Shown here: piece after piece, positions 48,656-63,300 of the stretch
Layout: every line of letters starts with the position of its first letter
Position numbering within the stretch: position 1 is the first letter of the stretch
Assembly (NCBI GenBank): GCA_003290165.1
Contig: QNQO01002062.1
Coordinates: 98,616 to 162,615, forward strand
Length of the DNA: 64,000 nt
DNA from: Berberis thunbergii
Taxonomy: Eukaryota > Streptophyta > Magnoliopsida > Ranunculales > Berberidaceae
Direction of reading: 5' to 3'
The notes under the pieces: model-generated
Databases searched by the model: none
Seen by the model: the letters and a program-made list of their open reading frames with translations, nothing else
What the model was told of the DNA's origin: nothing
Position numbers and translations under genes: made by a program

Positions 48656-51600
48656 TTTCCCCCGGAGAAAGTTTTATTATTGAAAGTGGTAAATGAAAAC
48701 ATATATAAATATTGATCGTTGCCTTACAACAAAAGAATAAGCTAAATTGTTGCACAAGAGATTGTCACATCACACGTACTAATTAAAGACCAAAGAGTCT
48801 ATGAATTACTACTAGAAAGTCTTATAGTTGTCTACTTGTCTCAATTGAAACTGGAAGAAAGTATTGCTGTGACACGTTTCTTCTCATTCAGTATATATTC
48901 CTTACACATGACTTGTAATTCCAAATGCTAAGTAATGTTATATTGCATTTGAAATTTTGTTGTGAGTGGGGATTTTGTGCTAAAACCTAAAAGTAAAACC
49001 ACACTCAAGATATATGTAAAATTTGCATAATTGTTGTTCTTATCGAGATCAACCATAATTGAGAGCCACTAGAACTTATAACAATTTTATGGAATCTAAC
49101 CAAGATTGAAAGTTCTATAATTATGAAATTATACTATAAGATAAACCATATGCACCAATGCATTAAGAAATGAACGAATGTATCTATTAATATTGCATGG
49201 CATTGCATCTTTTAGAGTTTGGGTTCATGTACTTGTTTTGGAATCTGCAACTAGTCTAGTTGAATGTTAACTTTAATGACGTTAGTTAATAATCTGGGAA
49301 AGATATGACCAAATCCACGTCATCTGAAACTTGTATAAATGGGTTTGGATCTATGGTATGAATTCAGATGAAAAAAAGAGCTCATCCGTCTGAGAAGCAG
49401 CCTATTCTTCTCTGATCGCGGTAGTTCAGACTCATAATGCTTGTTAACGTAGGGTCGGGGATGAAGAAGCTATTATGATTCTTTACCCTAATGCTATCTT
49501 TGGACTTTATAGCTCGAAACAAAAATTTAGCTTTCAAGATTATGACACTAGATGGTGGACAAGTATACAAGGAAGTTTGGGGTCTCTTATGGGCTTGGAG
49601 AAGGGCTTCTCCTCTTCCTTACACTGAGGTTCCAACTTTTTTGTAGTAGTAAAATGCTTTTCTACTACTCGTAGGCAAAGGCCTATTGAAGTTTATCCTT
49701 TTGCACAATGAATTTGCACCTTTTCTCCATACTTTAAATAAAAGTTCTGGTCAGATGTTGATCCACTTGTAGATCCATAACTGAAGAGGTGTGTAATATT
49801 GATAGTTCATTTATGATTCTTGTGATGCTCTCGCTGAAAGAATTTTTTCCTTTATCGGATCAGTATTACTTTGACAATAATTATTAAAGTTGAGGACCTT
49901 GAGGTCTAGAAGGGGTAAAATGAAATAGAGGTCTGGAACTGAAGTCGCTATCCCGGTATGGAAAATGCTTACATTAATGCACCAATATCAGAAAACGTAT
50001 TTGATTCATATGGTCCAGATAGTAAGCAAAAAGGCCATCTAGATTAGTTGAACTTGAAAAGAAAACAAATAACTGAACAATAATGAAATAACAAAATAAT
50101 TCGAAATAACAACGATAACAATAAAAGGAAATAACTAAGAAATAAAATATTTTTCAATCAGTCATATGATTCCAATGAACTACTTACGCTCTTATTTGTA
50201 GAAATCAATCCCTAAATAATAGGGAATAATGTCTAATTGGACTGTTACTAAATATGTCCTATTCTATGTTGTTATATCGATAATCGGACCCTTCGCGACC
50301 AAGGGACGATTTAAGATTGATCGGAATAGTCAAGATTAATCAAATTTAATCGGTCTATTTTTTAAAGTATATATTTATACCCTCACTAATGTAAATTTAT
50401 AATAAATAACACATTGAAATAAAGATTAGTAAGACAACTATTATAGGCAACAAAGTGACATAAGACAACTAGTGTGAATAGCCACCAAACGAAAGACTTA
50501 TTTAGGCTAGTTATTTCAGTCAAATATCAAAAACATCATTACAGTCACTAAGATCATATACCGATTGTTTGCAAGGAGTTTTCTTGACATACCAAGCTGC
50601 TGCTATGAAGGACAATACTTGAGTGAGTGTGAGTCGCCCAACAGGCAAACAAGACGACGATCCCCCCCCTATAGACGACAACCGGACAACAACAACAATA
50701 ATAGGTCAGTCCTCCCTTCCCTTATTCTCATATTCTCTTATCTCTTCTTAGCTTGGCAAGCACAAACAACAAAGTACAGGGCGATCGATCGCTGATGTGA
50801 TCTCTTCCTTTTCGATCACAACAACGATCTCTTCTGCTCTCTCCCTTTTCTTCTGGGTCCGGATCGGTTTGAGAGTTTTTTATTTTTATTTTTATATATA
50901 TTATTTAATTTAAAGCGATAAATCGAGAAGTTGGATGGGTTCGATTTTTTGGTTACTCGCCCATTTCTCTGAGTCCCGCTAACCCAACTGCTAAATAGCC
51001 AATTTGGTATCGGTCACCCCCACTATACGATTATTTACCGATTAAGCTGCAATTAATTGGCGTATTAATAATATAGGTCCTATTACAATATAACTAATAA
51101 ATGTTATTCCCAAAAGAAACTTGATTACATTTCTCTCCGAGTTGAAAAGCTCGTCCTTGAGCTTGAAGTCAAGGAAATCATACCAGCACAAACAACAACA
51201 TAATGTGAAGTCTCCAAGCATAAAGTCGACATCTAACATTTTCTTTGTAGTTGTTTGAATCCAGACATATAATCCAAAGTGTACCACCAAATACAAAGCC
51301 GTAGAGAACTTTCCGGCTGGAAGGAGATCCAATTCAAAATTTCAATGTCTGTGTGCGCAAATTTATGAAAATAAGCTTTAAAACTGCCCCAAATCGGATT
51401 CGAAAAGTGTTCGATGGTGGTAAATAACCTGGGCAGAAAAAGTATGGGAACCATCGACTAGTGGTAGTACTGACTGGTGCTTGAGGCTGCGATTAGCTGA
51501 TCTACATTAGAAGTCTTGAGTGGTGACACATGAAACTTCTGGGGGTGCCCATAGCTGCCTATACAAAATTCATCTTCATCTTTTCGATCTGAAACATGGA

Positions 51601-54600
51601 TGAAAGAGGTGGGGGAAGTTGAGCGACTACAATCGACTGAACAGGTGAAACTTTGATGAAGTAATGTCGGGAGGAGAGACGAGGTTTTGAAGGAGGATGT
51701 GAGGAGGTGGGGAGTTGATCGAGAGTTTTGTGGCATGGAGGAGGGCCGATCAAGGGTTGAGGCGGTGAAGAATAGAAAGAAACCTCGATCAGATACTGAG
51801 GTGGGACACTGGAATTGACATTGGGCTGTGTTGATTGATGGTGACTGGTTGGCGAATGACATTGATGACAGTTGGAAGGGGTGGGGCAATCAGGGAGGCG
51901 ATCGAGTTGGGGAAGCAAGGAGGAATTTTGATTGAACTATAAGATGGAACGGGCTAACGATCGAACTGTAAGATGGGGTGGGGCTGACGTCAACGTGATG
52001 TCAATCGAACGGAGTTGTGGGGAGGTTAGGGTTTGTGGTAGAGGAAAAGGGGGTGTCGACGACAGTGGAAGAAGGTGGAGGAGCGAAGAGGAGTTGATTG
52101 ACCGGTGGTGGATGTCCATCGACTGTTGGTAGAGGTGGGTGGGTTCGTGGTGGTCGACCTACCTGCTGTGGTGGCTAGCAGGGATGGTCGATAAGGTGGT
52201 GGATGACCTGTGAACTGATCAGTTGAGGTGGCGGCAGGAAGGCGATCGACGATCAATGGAGGACTGGCTGGTGTGGGCCCCAGTGGCACTGTGACGATGG
52301 TGCTGCTTGGGTCTGTCCCATGGCCTTTGAATTGCGTGACAGGTATTTCTCGAAAATCTGATCCATCATCTCCTCGAATATCAGATCCAACCTCTCCAAC
52401 GCTCTTTCAATTGCCTTCTCTAGTGGCGGGAGTCTTATTTCTTCAATCATCTTCCTTTGATTTTTTTTTCTTCAAATCGAAACAAAGAAACGTTCGGCTT
52501 TGTACCAATTGATAGAATAAAGAATGATTATCGAAATAAATTAAACAATAATTGAATAAATGAAATAATTCAAATAACAACGATAAAAATAACTAAGAAA
52601 TAAAGTATTCTTTCAATCAGTCAACTGTAATTACCTACGCTCTTACATATAAAAAGCAAATCTTACACCTAATAGGAAACAATGTCCTAATTGGACTGTT
52701 ACTAAATAGATCCTATTACAATATAACTAAGAAATACTATTCCTAAAAGAACCTAATTACATCAAAAGCCTAGTTGGGCATAATGTCAATTTGACGTGTG
52801 CCAGTCTGTTGTGTGTCTAAAACAATGGAGTATGGCATTCTTCATTTATTGACACCTTCAAGGGGGATATTGAGATGCTTTTTAAATAAAGGGATTCACG
52901 AGATTTTGTGGAGGCTGCAATTTAAGAACATCTAGTTAGAAAAGGAACAAATTGGCTTTAAAAGCGAAGAAGTGGTTCTAAGAGAACGATTGATGTTATC
53001 ATCTGGTGGTACTAATTTTTTTTATTAAGCCTGATATTGAGGAGTGAGACTTTGAACATTTACCTGTAAATTGGGCAGGGTAGAGAGTTATCTCTTGTGC
53101 CTCCATAGATTTTTTCTTTTCATGCATATGTTGCTATACTAAATCATTGAATTTTTACCTTTTCTCAAAATTTTTACTCTTTCAAAATACATCATGCCAG
53201 CCCCCGTATCACTCTTAGCTAGTGGAAAGGATTCTGCTAAAAAGAAAATAAAATGCCATTTTATTTTCCTTTGAATCAAAGATTTCACTCATGCTTGATG
53301 GGGGTTTCATCGTCTTAATTATGAAGACAGAGTAATAATATGGTATTATGGTGATGATTTGCAATAGATATTTCTTGTCTGAAAAGGAAGAGTCTGAACT
53401 ATTTAAGTATGAATTTTAAAATTTCCTTGCTATCTCAGCTATTTTCATACTTGCTTGAATCTGATAGGAGATTCGTGCATCGAAAACTATTTCCTGAAAA
53501 GGAAGAGTGGGCTGTATTAATTTGTTTGCCCTTACCTTATGTTATATTTTAAACAAAGCTTACTGATTTTTTGAAACAAATGTTGTTTTCATTCGCTAAC
53601 CCTTTTCTGTAACTTACAGTTACAGGGCTCCGGGAGAAGCACCAATTGGAACTAGAAAATTTGACATTGACGACACAACCTTTGAAAACTGTAAAATTTT
53701 TCACATTGGCTACCATACAATACCTAAAGCGTTCTGTGGCATATCTTCTTACGAGAGGTCGGTGGTATTTATTGTTGAGCTTTCTTTATTAGCTCTTGGA
53801 GTCCTGGTTGTGACTTTGGATGGGCCACATGAGAAGGTAATTTCATCATACAGTAGCTTTTTACCCTATAGATCCTATTGAACTCCTTGTGTAAATCCAC
53901 TATGTCAACAGTAACAAATTTGGGTTTCATCATTCCTAATTCTCAGTTATTTTATTTTTCTTGTGATGTTATAATTATCTGGTGGTTCATTAACATATGT
54001 TAATTGCTTGTATCTTTTTATTTAGGGGTTTTGGTTGATATCTGAAATTAGCACTATGTTCTGTTTTGCTTTGTTATTCTTGTTCAACTTTTTTTTTTAA
54101 TTGATTTTGACTTTTAAGTACCTTTGACTAATCTTATTGCATATTTATGTAGCATGTTCAGGAGTTTCTTAACTATTTCCGTTTGTGTTGTGGTGGGTGG
54201 CCCTTGGAGTTGCATCATCAATTGGTTTGGGTGAGTGAAATTTCTTTTGACATGCTTTTTGCTAATTTGGGGCATGGATAAGTGGAATTTCTTTTGACAT
54301 GTTTTTTGCTAATTTGGGTCATGGATAAGTGATGTTTAGGTTTGGTGTAACAATTCCCATCTTAGCCATGAAACTTTCATCTCTGGAATGCGCCTATTTG
54401 GAACTTGTCACCCTGCCCTTTAAATATTCTCTTCTTTTGTGATATTAATTTTTCAAGCTGAAATGTGCAAAGATACTTAATTTAATCATTACTCATAATG
54501 CATATCTTGTTAAAATGTTCAATGGCTCATTAGGTGCGACATTTAATTGAGATAAACAAATGGGTGTTAATATAAGAATGGATGCCCAAATGGTCTCAAT

Positions 54601-57600
54601 GTTTGTACTAAATGGTTTTCGTGATACTGATACCCCTTACGGAAGTCTTGATTGCCAACAGTGATCCTTTTGTAAAATTCTATCCTAGTAAAAGAGGAAT
54701 GCAGCTTTGCCTCACGTTGTATATTTAGTTCGTCAAACTGACTATTGAATGTGGTAAACTGTGGGTTGAGTTCCAAACATGCAACAATGGGCCTTGCAAT
54801 GGGAGTTTAGACATTTTGTGCCAAAAAGCAGCTGGTTATGGAGAGGTTCCAGTAGCAACAATGCGTGTCATTTGAGGGAGACGAGTGCAAAAATCTTTTG
54901 AAAAGAAGTTCAGAGATCCTACTTTAATAGGTCTCCGTGTATAGTTTCTTTGGTTAGACTTGGGGGATTTTATCTTATTTTTCTTATCACTCTTGTATGT
55001 TTAGTTGGTCCAACCTGCTCATTGGCTATGTAACAATGACACGGATACGGGTATATGGATACAAGTGTCGGACACGGTGGCGTGAAAAAACATAATGCGA
55101 GATATGCTAATGGACACGCTTGTACATTTTGTAGTATTTACTTTTCAGCAATAAATTTTGAACTATTACTCATATTCATTCACTTGTGGGTCAATATTGC
55201 TACTCATATTCATTCACTTGTAGGTCAATATTGCTACTCATGTACTACTAACTTGCCATAATATGATATGACATCAGTATAGAATTGATAACTTTCAAAG
55301 ATATGTGAATAAGTTGATGATCTAAGCATGGGGTGTCTGATGAGAGTATCTGTGAATGTTGGCACGAGTATCCGACATGATAAGTGTGGGCACACTGTTT
55401 TTTCATAAAAGTAGAGTGTCATTGTTACATAACTAATTGAAAATGCAAATATGTAGTAGTTAGGCTTTCAGGGGTTCTTTGAGTTCCTCACTAGCACACA
55501 ACCTGCCTTTCAGTTTTCGTTAATGATATTGACTGTGTTTTATTGATCAGCCCTTCCCCCTTCAACAAATAATATAAAAATAAATGAAAAAGAGGACTGC
55601 AGAATTGGAAAAAGGAACACTTTCCAAATCATATGATCATTCTCCCTTCAAACACAATCTTTTAGCTCTCCACTCTCTGTAATGAGTGACTGGTTTGAAG
55701 AAGTGAGAAATAGCTCAGCTGAACAAATACGTCTTGATTAGTTTTCTTTGTACGAATGCTTGCATGGCGTTTTGAACCATTCGATCTGGTCTTTGGCAAG
55801 AAAATGTTCTTAGTTCAAGTGAGAGTTGAGAGTCACATTGTGAACACCTTGCAGTTAGGGAAACTCACTGGACTAGGTGATCTTTCATGAACATAAACAT
55901 CACATTTTTATCTGGTTAGAGGTTTTAGAATTGATATTGGGAGAGTTTCACTCCTTCACGAAGAGATCATCTCGACCATTAACTTTTCCTTAGGAAGGGT
56001 TAAAATGTGATGATCAAGGATTAATTGGCTGTCGTACTAAAGTGAAATGTACAATTTGTCAGTGCAATATACTATAGCGTCTAGTGTTTTATTGATTTTA
56101 AAAAAGGTACAATTGGTGGGGAGGGCACCGTTGGTACTATCTTGAGTTAAACGTTTGATGATTCAGAGCTTTGCATAATGTTAAAGGGCAGCTAGCTAGG
56201 TTTGCATTTGTCAGTATGCAATCAGTGACATCTATCTTTTTCTTGGAAATGTATGTTTTATTCTTGTTACAGCATTGTAAACTTTTTTCTGGGTGTTCTG
56301 AGTGCAACGGATATGAAAATTGACATGCTTCAACCAATTGAACTCTTGTAAGTTATTTTCTATTTTATTGTGTAGGATCCGGTTTGCACACATTTGTGCT
56401 TTATTTGGGCCCACATATCGCCTTGTTCACAATAAAAGCCATGCAGTGTGGACGAGTTGATTTGAAAACTGCTCCTTATGATACTATACAATTAGAAAGA
56501 GGTCCATCTTGGCTTGATAAAGATTGCTCTGAATTTGGACCTCCCACATTTCTCACGTCACATGGTATGCAAGTTCCATTCAGCAGTATACTACCACAAA
56601 TTCAGCTGGAGGCTATTCTGTGGGGAATTGGAACTGCACTTGGGGAGCTCCCTCCCTATTTTATCTCAAGAGCAGGTATTTCTTTGAATTATACTTTGAT
56701 ATATGTTCTATAATATAATGAAAAAAGAACTATATTATGAGGTATTATAGATTTTATTGTTAATTCTATATATGAAGAGTTGTCTAAATCAGATCTTAAA
56801 TGTTGGATTTAAAAAATATAAACAATTGAGTTGGGTTCCTTGGGTTTTGAACCATTGAAATGAGTTGTCTAAATCAGATCTTAAATGAAATGACTGTTGA
56901 TTTCTGTCATGGTCAAACAGATGATTTAGTTGTTTCATCGAATATGCATGTAAAACGATTTTCTTTCCTATGGAATGATACTTCGAAGTGCTTATTATTT
57001 TCTGTTCTCTATTTGGATGGGTCATATGATTTGCAGTAGCCTCCCAATAATTTCCCACTTTACAATTTGGATTAATAATCTGCCTGTCAAATTTCAGTTT
57101 CAAACATTCCTTGCAGAAGGCATTTAGCCTTTTAAAATTTCTTTTAACCTGGTATGCATGCTCAGTAAAAAGTTTTTCATTGTTTCTTGCTACATAGCTA
57201 GTTATGAATTTTGAAGCAATTTACATGAGCACACATAAACGTTGTCTGATTCAAGCTTCACCACTTTAAAACTCAGATAGATTTCCTTATTAGTTTGTGG
57301 CTTGATGCAGCACAAATATCAGGTAGTAAATTGGAGCCATGGAAGAATTTGAAGCTTCCTCAACAAAGGATGGAGTTATTACAAATCGCCTAACGCAAAT
57401 CAAGCGCTGGTTCCTTACACACTCCCAACATCTGAACTTTTTCACAATTTTAATACTTGCTTCGGTTAGTTTGTGATCCCCCTTATACTATTCTTTTGAT
57501 GGGGCTTCATCCCTAGTTATACAAACTAGGTGAACCCATATGACATATGCTTATTTGGTATCTTACTGAAAAATAAATCAAATCTAAAGCTTGTACGAGA

Positions 57601-60328
57601 GTCCATGTTCGAATCTAAAGCTTTGTACGAGAGTCCATGTTCGATACGAATTGTTAACAATTCTGATGGCTTCTGTGCTATTGTGCTATTATGCATCTTC
57701 TCATGCCATTTCTTATTTTCATTTTCTTTTGCCCTTACTTTTTGTTTAGGGCATTGGTCCTGTACCTCACAAATTTTGATAGAGTCGGACTAATAGAATA
57801 AACAAAATTGCAGTAAACGAAAAAAACAAAATAAATTATAAGAGAAATAAACTAATAATAAATAACTTTTATTCAATCAACCTTATAACCAATTAACAAT
57901 GGGCAACCTATGCCTTATTTACACTAACCTACTTTCAAATCAAACTATAAATTTAATAGGAACCAATGTTAAAACCCTAATTGGAATTCTATTACAAAAT
58001 AATAGAATTGTCTAATATTACTTGTGCAGTTAAATACGCCGATATAACTCCGTTATAATGCTTAACAGGGATGAGCCGTTATGTTATGACATTATCATGT
58101 TATGGTATCTCAACTCCGATATAGCGGCGTTATATGACCGTTATTGAGATAACGATTTTTTTTTCAATAACATTGTTTTAACGTTTTGCTAGAATACATA
58201 AAAAATAAAAATAAAAATAAAAAATCACCATTTCATTATCGATCGAACTAGAATTTTGGATTCATAGGAAAGAATGACCAGTGCTCGCCATCGTCAATTG
58301 ACAGAGAACCAGACTTCGCCGTTTGACAGAAAACGAGAGAAGAAGGGAAGAAGAAAAGAGTCGATCGCACTCTCTGTTGCAATCTCACTCTCATACAAAG
58401 GGAAGATTTTTTTATTAATTTTTTTTTGTGTTTGAATTTAATGTTATGAACATGATTTACTTTTTTACTCTATAGTACATTAATACTTTGTGAGGATATT
58501 AAAAATATATTTAAAAAACTATTCCGGTATATAATGTTATATCCTGATATATCCCGTTAAACCTATAACGCCCTTGAACCGTTATGGGTTCGTTATCCGT
58601 TTTAACTGCATAGAATATTACTAAAATATTCATATTCCTAATATTAATAAATATGCTAATTCTATCAACTTCCCCGGGTTGAAGAAGCTCGTTGTCGAGC
58701 TTGAAGCTAAGGAAGTCATAAGAGCACAAGCAGCAACAAGGAACACACGGTGAAGTGTCCTAGTAGAAGTTTACCACTGACTCTACTTGCATAATTGCTG
58801 GCACCACAAAAAACTTTGCACCAGAAATAAAATCCAATCTGAAAATTGATCTACTACCTAAGTTGAAAGTTGTGGGCAAACTGCTCCTTAAATGTGTCAT
58901 AAAATAGACCCAAATTGGACCATCAATACTGTTCCGTGATAATACAAATTCATTTATTAGGTTGCAAATAGCCTGGTCGTGATTCGTAGTATTTGATGGT
59001 GCTAAATGGTTGTTGGGGGGTAAATAAACGTAGGACTCAATTATAATATTTAGATGGGCTGTAATAAAAATTGGAGGGACTGTGGGAAGAATTTTTTTTT
59101 CTTCTTCCTCACTTCGAAGGAAATAGGAAGGAGAGGGTTAGGGTTTTCAAATGTGGCTGTGACGGATGGAAGCGGGTATGGGGTGGGGTTTTCGATGGAG
59201 GATGTTGGGGCTAGGAGGGTGCGATTGACAAAAAAGGGTTGGGAGGTGCGATCGACAAAAAAGGGTTGTGGAGGTCAATTGAATAGGGGAGGTGTGAGAA
59301 TCTGTCTCGATAAAGCTTTCGATTGACATGGAGTAGGGGCTCGGCTTATTGATCAACTGGGGGGGGGGTGATGATCGAATGGAGGTTGTCGAGCAGATTG
59401 TTGTGGTAAACAGGTTGGGGTGTCGCTGATCGACGCGACAATTCCGCCGATCTATACAGTGGTAAGTTGTGCGAGCCACTGGGTCGAATGAGGAGGGATC
59501 AAACAAGAAGGGTGGCAATCGACGCCGACCAAGGATGGGCAGGAGGTCGATTGACTAAAGAAGAAGGTCGTCGATCAACCTAGTGGAGAAGAGGTGGCGA
59601 TGCTTGCAGCGTGGCTTGCGACCGGCTGCGACGGGGCAACAGTGAAGACTGCAACTACTGTGACATGATCTAAGTTATTAAATCGGCCACTAATCGGAAA
59701 AGAGATCTAGACCGTTTCAAATTGAGTAAACTTGCTGGGCCTTCACGAACTCATATAAATCGGCGAGTCTTATCGTCTTTATAAAAAAAAAAACCCTAAT
59801 CGATTTCATTTTTTCAGAGATTGAAAGAAGAAGGAAGAAGAAGAATGAAGGAAGAGGAACGAATGAAGGACGAAGTGAAGATTGAGAAGAAGAAGCAGAA
59901 CGTACCTTGGAAGGATCTGAACTGAAGGAGGTGTCGAGCTGAAGGATCTAAACTGAAGGAGATTTGTTGTTCTTCTTCTTTCAGATCTGAGATCTACTTT
60001 TCTTCGTCCTTCAGATCTCTGTTCTTCGTCTTCTTTCAGATCCCTTTTTCTTCTTTCAAATCCCTAATTGGATTTGAAGTAGGGAAAGGGATTGACATCC
60101 CTCTCTAATTTTCTCCAAGTAAACTGTAGAAGAACCGGAAAGAAGAAGATCTGTTTTCTTCGTCTTTCAGATCTGAGATCAGTTTTTTTTTTCTTCATCT
60201 TTCAGATCTAAGATCTTTTTTTTTTGATAAAATTTCAGATATCTTATTCTTCCTTTTTTTCTTTTTCTCTGGTGTGTGTGTTTTTCTTTTTTTTGTAATT
60301 TGAGATTGAACCCCCATTAGTGTTTATA

Positions 60329-60359
<31 letters not shown>

Positions 60360-63300
60360 GGTAAGCAGGGTTTTTATAGGATCCAGAACCCATAAAGATG
60401 CCGCAAGCTGGGTTTGAACCCATGACCTAGTGGTACCATCCGCCAAGTTCTAACCGTTGAGCCGTCATGCCATTGGCATTAGTGTTTATATTTGCTTTGT
60501 GGGTATGCCATGTTCTGATTTCTGATGTTCAAATTTGCTCATTCCTTGCAAATGTTGTGCATGTTCAATTGCTTGTGAGCATTAGATTGACTTGTTTCTA
60601 TTGCTTGCTTCTTGTTGTGCTTCCTAAACAAGCAGCTCAGGGAACTAGTTCCAGCCAACCTGCAAAATTAAGTTAATTGTATGAATTAGTGAAGTAATAT
60701 AATTACAAATTTATAGTATTTTGATTAATTATTATTATTTTGTATATGACTATGATTAAATTTTAAAATATATGATTTAAAAAAATATACCGATTAAATT
60801 CTGATTATTTCCGACTATTCCGATTAATTGTAAATCGGTCCTGGAATGTGAAGCGATTTAACTACCCAAGACATGATGCCTAGACTTGTGATTGGGTGGT
60901 GGCTGGGAGGCGATCGATAGTGAGGAGTATCAATTGGTCTTTGGCGTTTGTCTGCGACGGTGCTGCCAGTATTGCTGCTAGCGCTGGCCTAAATTCTACG
61001 AACACTTCCCTTAATCCTTCCTTCAATTCTGCGAAGAACATGTGCATCTCCTTCACAAACTCTTCGTCCATCATGATTTAATTTCAAACTTCTTTTCTTC
61101 GATTTTTTTTTTCAAATCAAACGTACTATTAATAGTTCGTCTATCACACCAATTGATAAATTCAGACTAATAAAATAGATGAAATTGTAATAAAATAAAT
61201 GAAATTGCAGTATACAAAAATAATGAAATAAACTAATGCTTTTATTCAATCAAATCAACCTACCAACCAACTAACAATTGGCAGCCTAGACTTATTTATA
61301 GCTAACCTACCTTCCAAATCAAACTATTAACCGTAGGAAACCAATGTGATTACCCTAATTGGAATCCTACTACAAGAATAATAGAATTGTCTAGTATTAG
61401 TAAATTACTCATATGCTAATACTAATAAATATGCTAATTCTATCAAATTTACTATGATAAATTAGTTTATTTCACCATACTTTGGTTGTCTAGATTTCCT
61501 ACTTTGCCCTTCAATATTTGAAATGAAAAAGACAATGATGTATAAGTTGTAAGAAGCTGAGCTAACACCAAACTCTAATTGTGTTTATCTTCATACAACG
61601 GACGTGTTTGCTTAATGCTGTGTTGCTGCATGAAATACTAGGTCAGTTACATAACTAAGTTCCTCGTGGAGTAAGATTTTGCACCTACATCCTCGGTGCT
61701 GATCTCAGTTTTTGTGTATTATCATTTTTTTGGGTCATTGGAAAGGGAGAATCTTTGCAACTTCTTTTGAGCAAGTTCTAAGTTTATAATCGCATTGGAT
61801 AGGTGATGGGGTGATCCTTGGGTTATACAGACTTTGGAAGCCTCCACCTAACATGCTAGCCTTTTGGGTTGGAAACAAAGCCCGTGTCAAAGTGCTTGAG
61901 GCACTTTTTTATGTGTGTGTGTGCGTTGTGTAGCAGGATTTGTTTATATTGAGTAGATCTGACTTATGATATCTAACATGCTTATTTTGGAAAATGAATA
62001 CAATTTAAATTGTACATCTTGCTGTATTGCAGGTGCCAAATCCATTATTTGACCTTGCTGGTATAATGTGTGTCAATTTGGGATTCCATTTTGGAAATTT
62101 TTCACGGCAACGTTGATTGGAAAAGCTCTAATTAAGACTCACATACAGGTTGGCCTGGTCATCTCTGCCTATTTCAAATTGTAGAAAGCATTTAGACAAT
62201 TTGTTTATTTAGTTTTTTTTTTGTTCATCTGAGGCTCACTTTCACTTGCTCTATATGATGCTTTGGATCAAGCCCTGTGTCCCTCGTCATAAGAAATATC
62301 GAGAAACATTAGATAATGGTTTGTCTTGTTTCCTCTTCTTAATGTTCATATGGAAGAGAGCTGACAAGGAAGGAAAAGATCCATATTTCCAGTCGTTAAT
62401 CTGAAAACGGAAGGATGAGGGATAATCAAGGGGGGCTGTTTGGACCTCTTAGAAGTGAAAAACACTTACTATGTTTTAATATCAAGTATCTTAAAAATGC
62501 ATGTTCATGCCACTTACATGTTGTTTTAGTGTTTGCCTTATTAAGGATACAAGTGGCTAAGTTACACTTGCACCCTTTAGCATGGTAAAAAGCGGTTATA
62601 TGTAGCCACTTGCAAGGGTGAAAACAAACACCCCTCAAATTTTTTTTCTTCTCTGCCACAGTGTGAAGGGATATTCTTTTGAACTGTATCTGCATATCGA
62701 AAATTTTCTTTATTTGAGTACTTGAATAGTGATTTTGATACAATATTAATATCTTTTTAGCTTCTGATGTCACTAAACAAACTCTCACTTTTGCAGACGG
62801 CTTTTATCATCTCTGTTTGCAACAATCAGCTTTTGGAATGGGTGGAGAATGAGATGATTTGGATGCTGGGCTTGTTCCTGGACTTTCTTCTGTGCTACCT
62901 AACCTCATTGCTATACTCCATATGGCCAAGGAGAAGTACCTTGCAACTCCTCTAGTTCCCTCCAACACAAAGGTATGTCGATCATGTATCTGTGAAGAAT
63001 AAAGCATGCATGATGCATGTCAATTTGTATTTTGCCTCCAGGTATACTGGCATAGTTATTAACTAGGTCTCATTGTCTCGTTGACTCTAGAATTTATGAG
63101 ACCAATGTGAACTATGTTTAAGATAAGAGGTTGGGGGTTTGGCTTCTATTTGATTAGTTTGCGCCGTCTTATGAATACTGCACTTAATAATGATATTTTT
63201 TAAACTATTACTTCAGGCGGAAGAAGTGGGATCTGTCATTCTCCACAATCTGGAATTCCATTGTGTGGTTGATGCTCATGAATTTCTTCTTCAAGATTGT

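Larger units (their letters stand above)
57777..61445 (-). mobile_element. non-autonomous LTR retroelement, copy 2, antisense in KMS1 intron 5
   Basis: The LTRs are 61154-61445 (292 bp) and 57777-58667 (291 bp once the nested element and one target copy are removed). Both run TGATA...TATCA and share gacttttattcaatcaa-like, gaaccaatg and taatagaattgtcta blocks. aattt flanks the whole element exactly (57772-57776 and 61446-61450). On the minus strand a purine stretch ggggaagt abuts the 3' LTR and a gag-like fragment (61074-60880) follows the 5' LTR. No pol domain is seen, so it depends on another element. Confidence 0.82.

Noticed and set aside
51458..51918. Minus-strand frames of 119-143 codons rich in Ser and Pro
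   Set aside because: They lie inside the non-autonomous LTR element, lack any known retroelement domain and overlap each other in two frames.
60410..60463. Possible tRNA gene on the minus strand
   Set aside because: A and B boxes are present, but no cloverleaf with paired acceptor stem can be formed, and a related copy occurs at 14525-14640; a SINE explains it.
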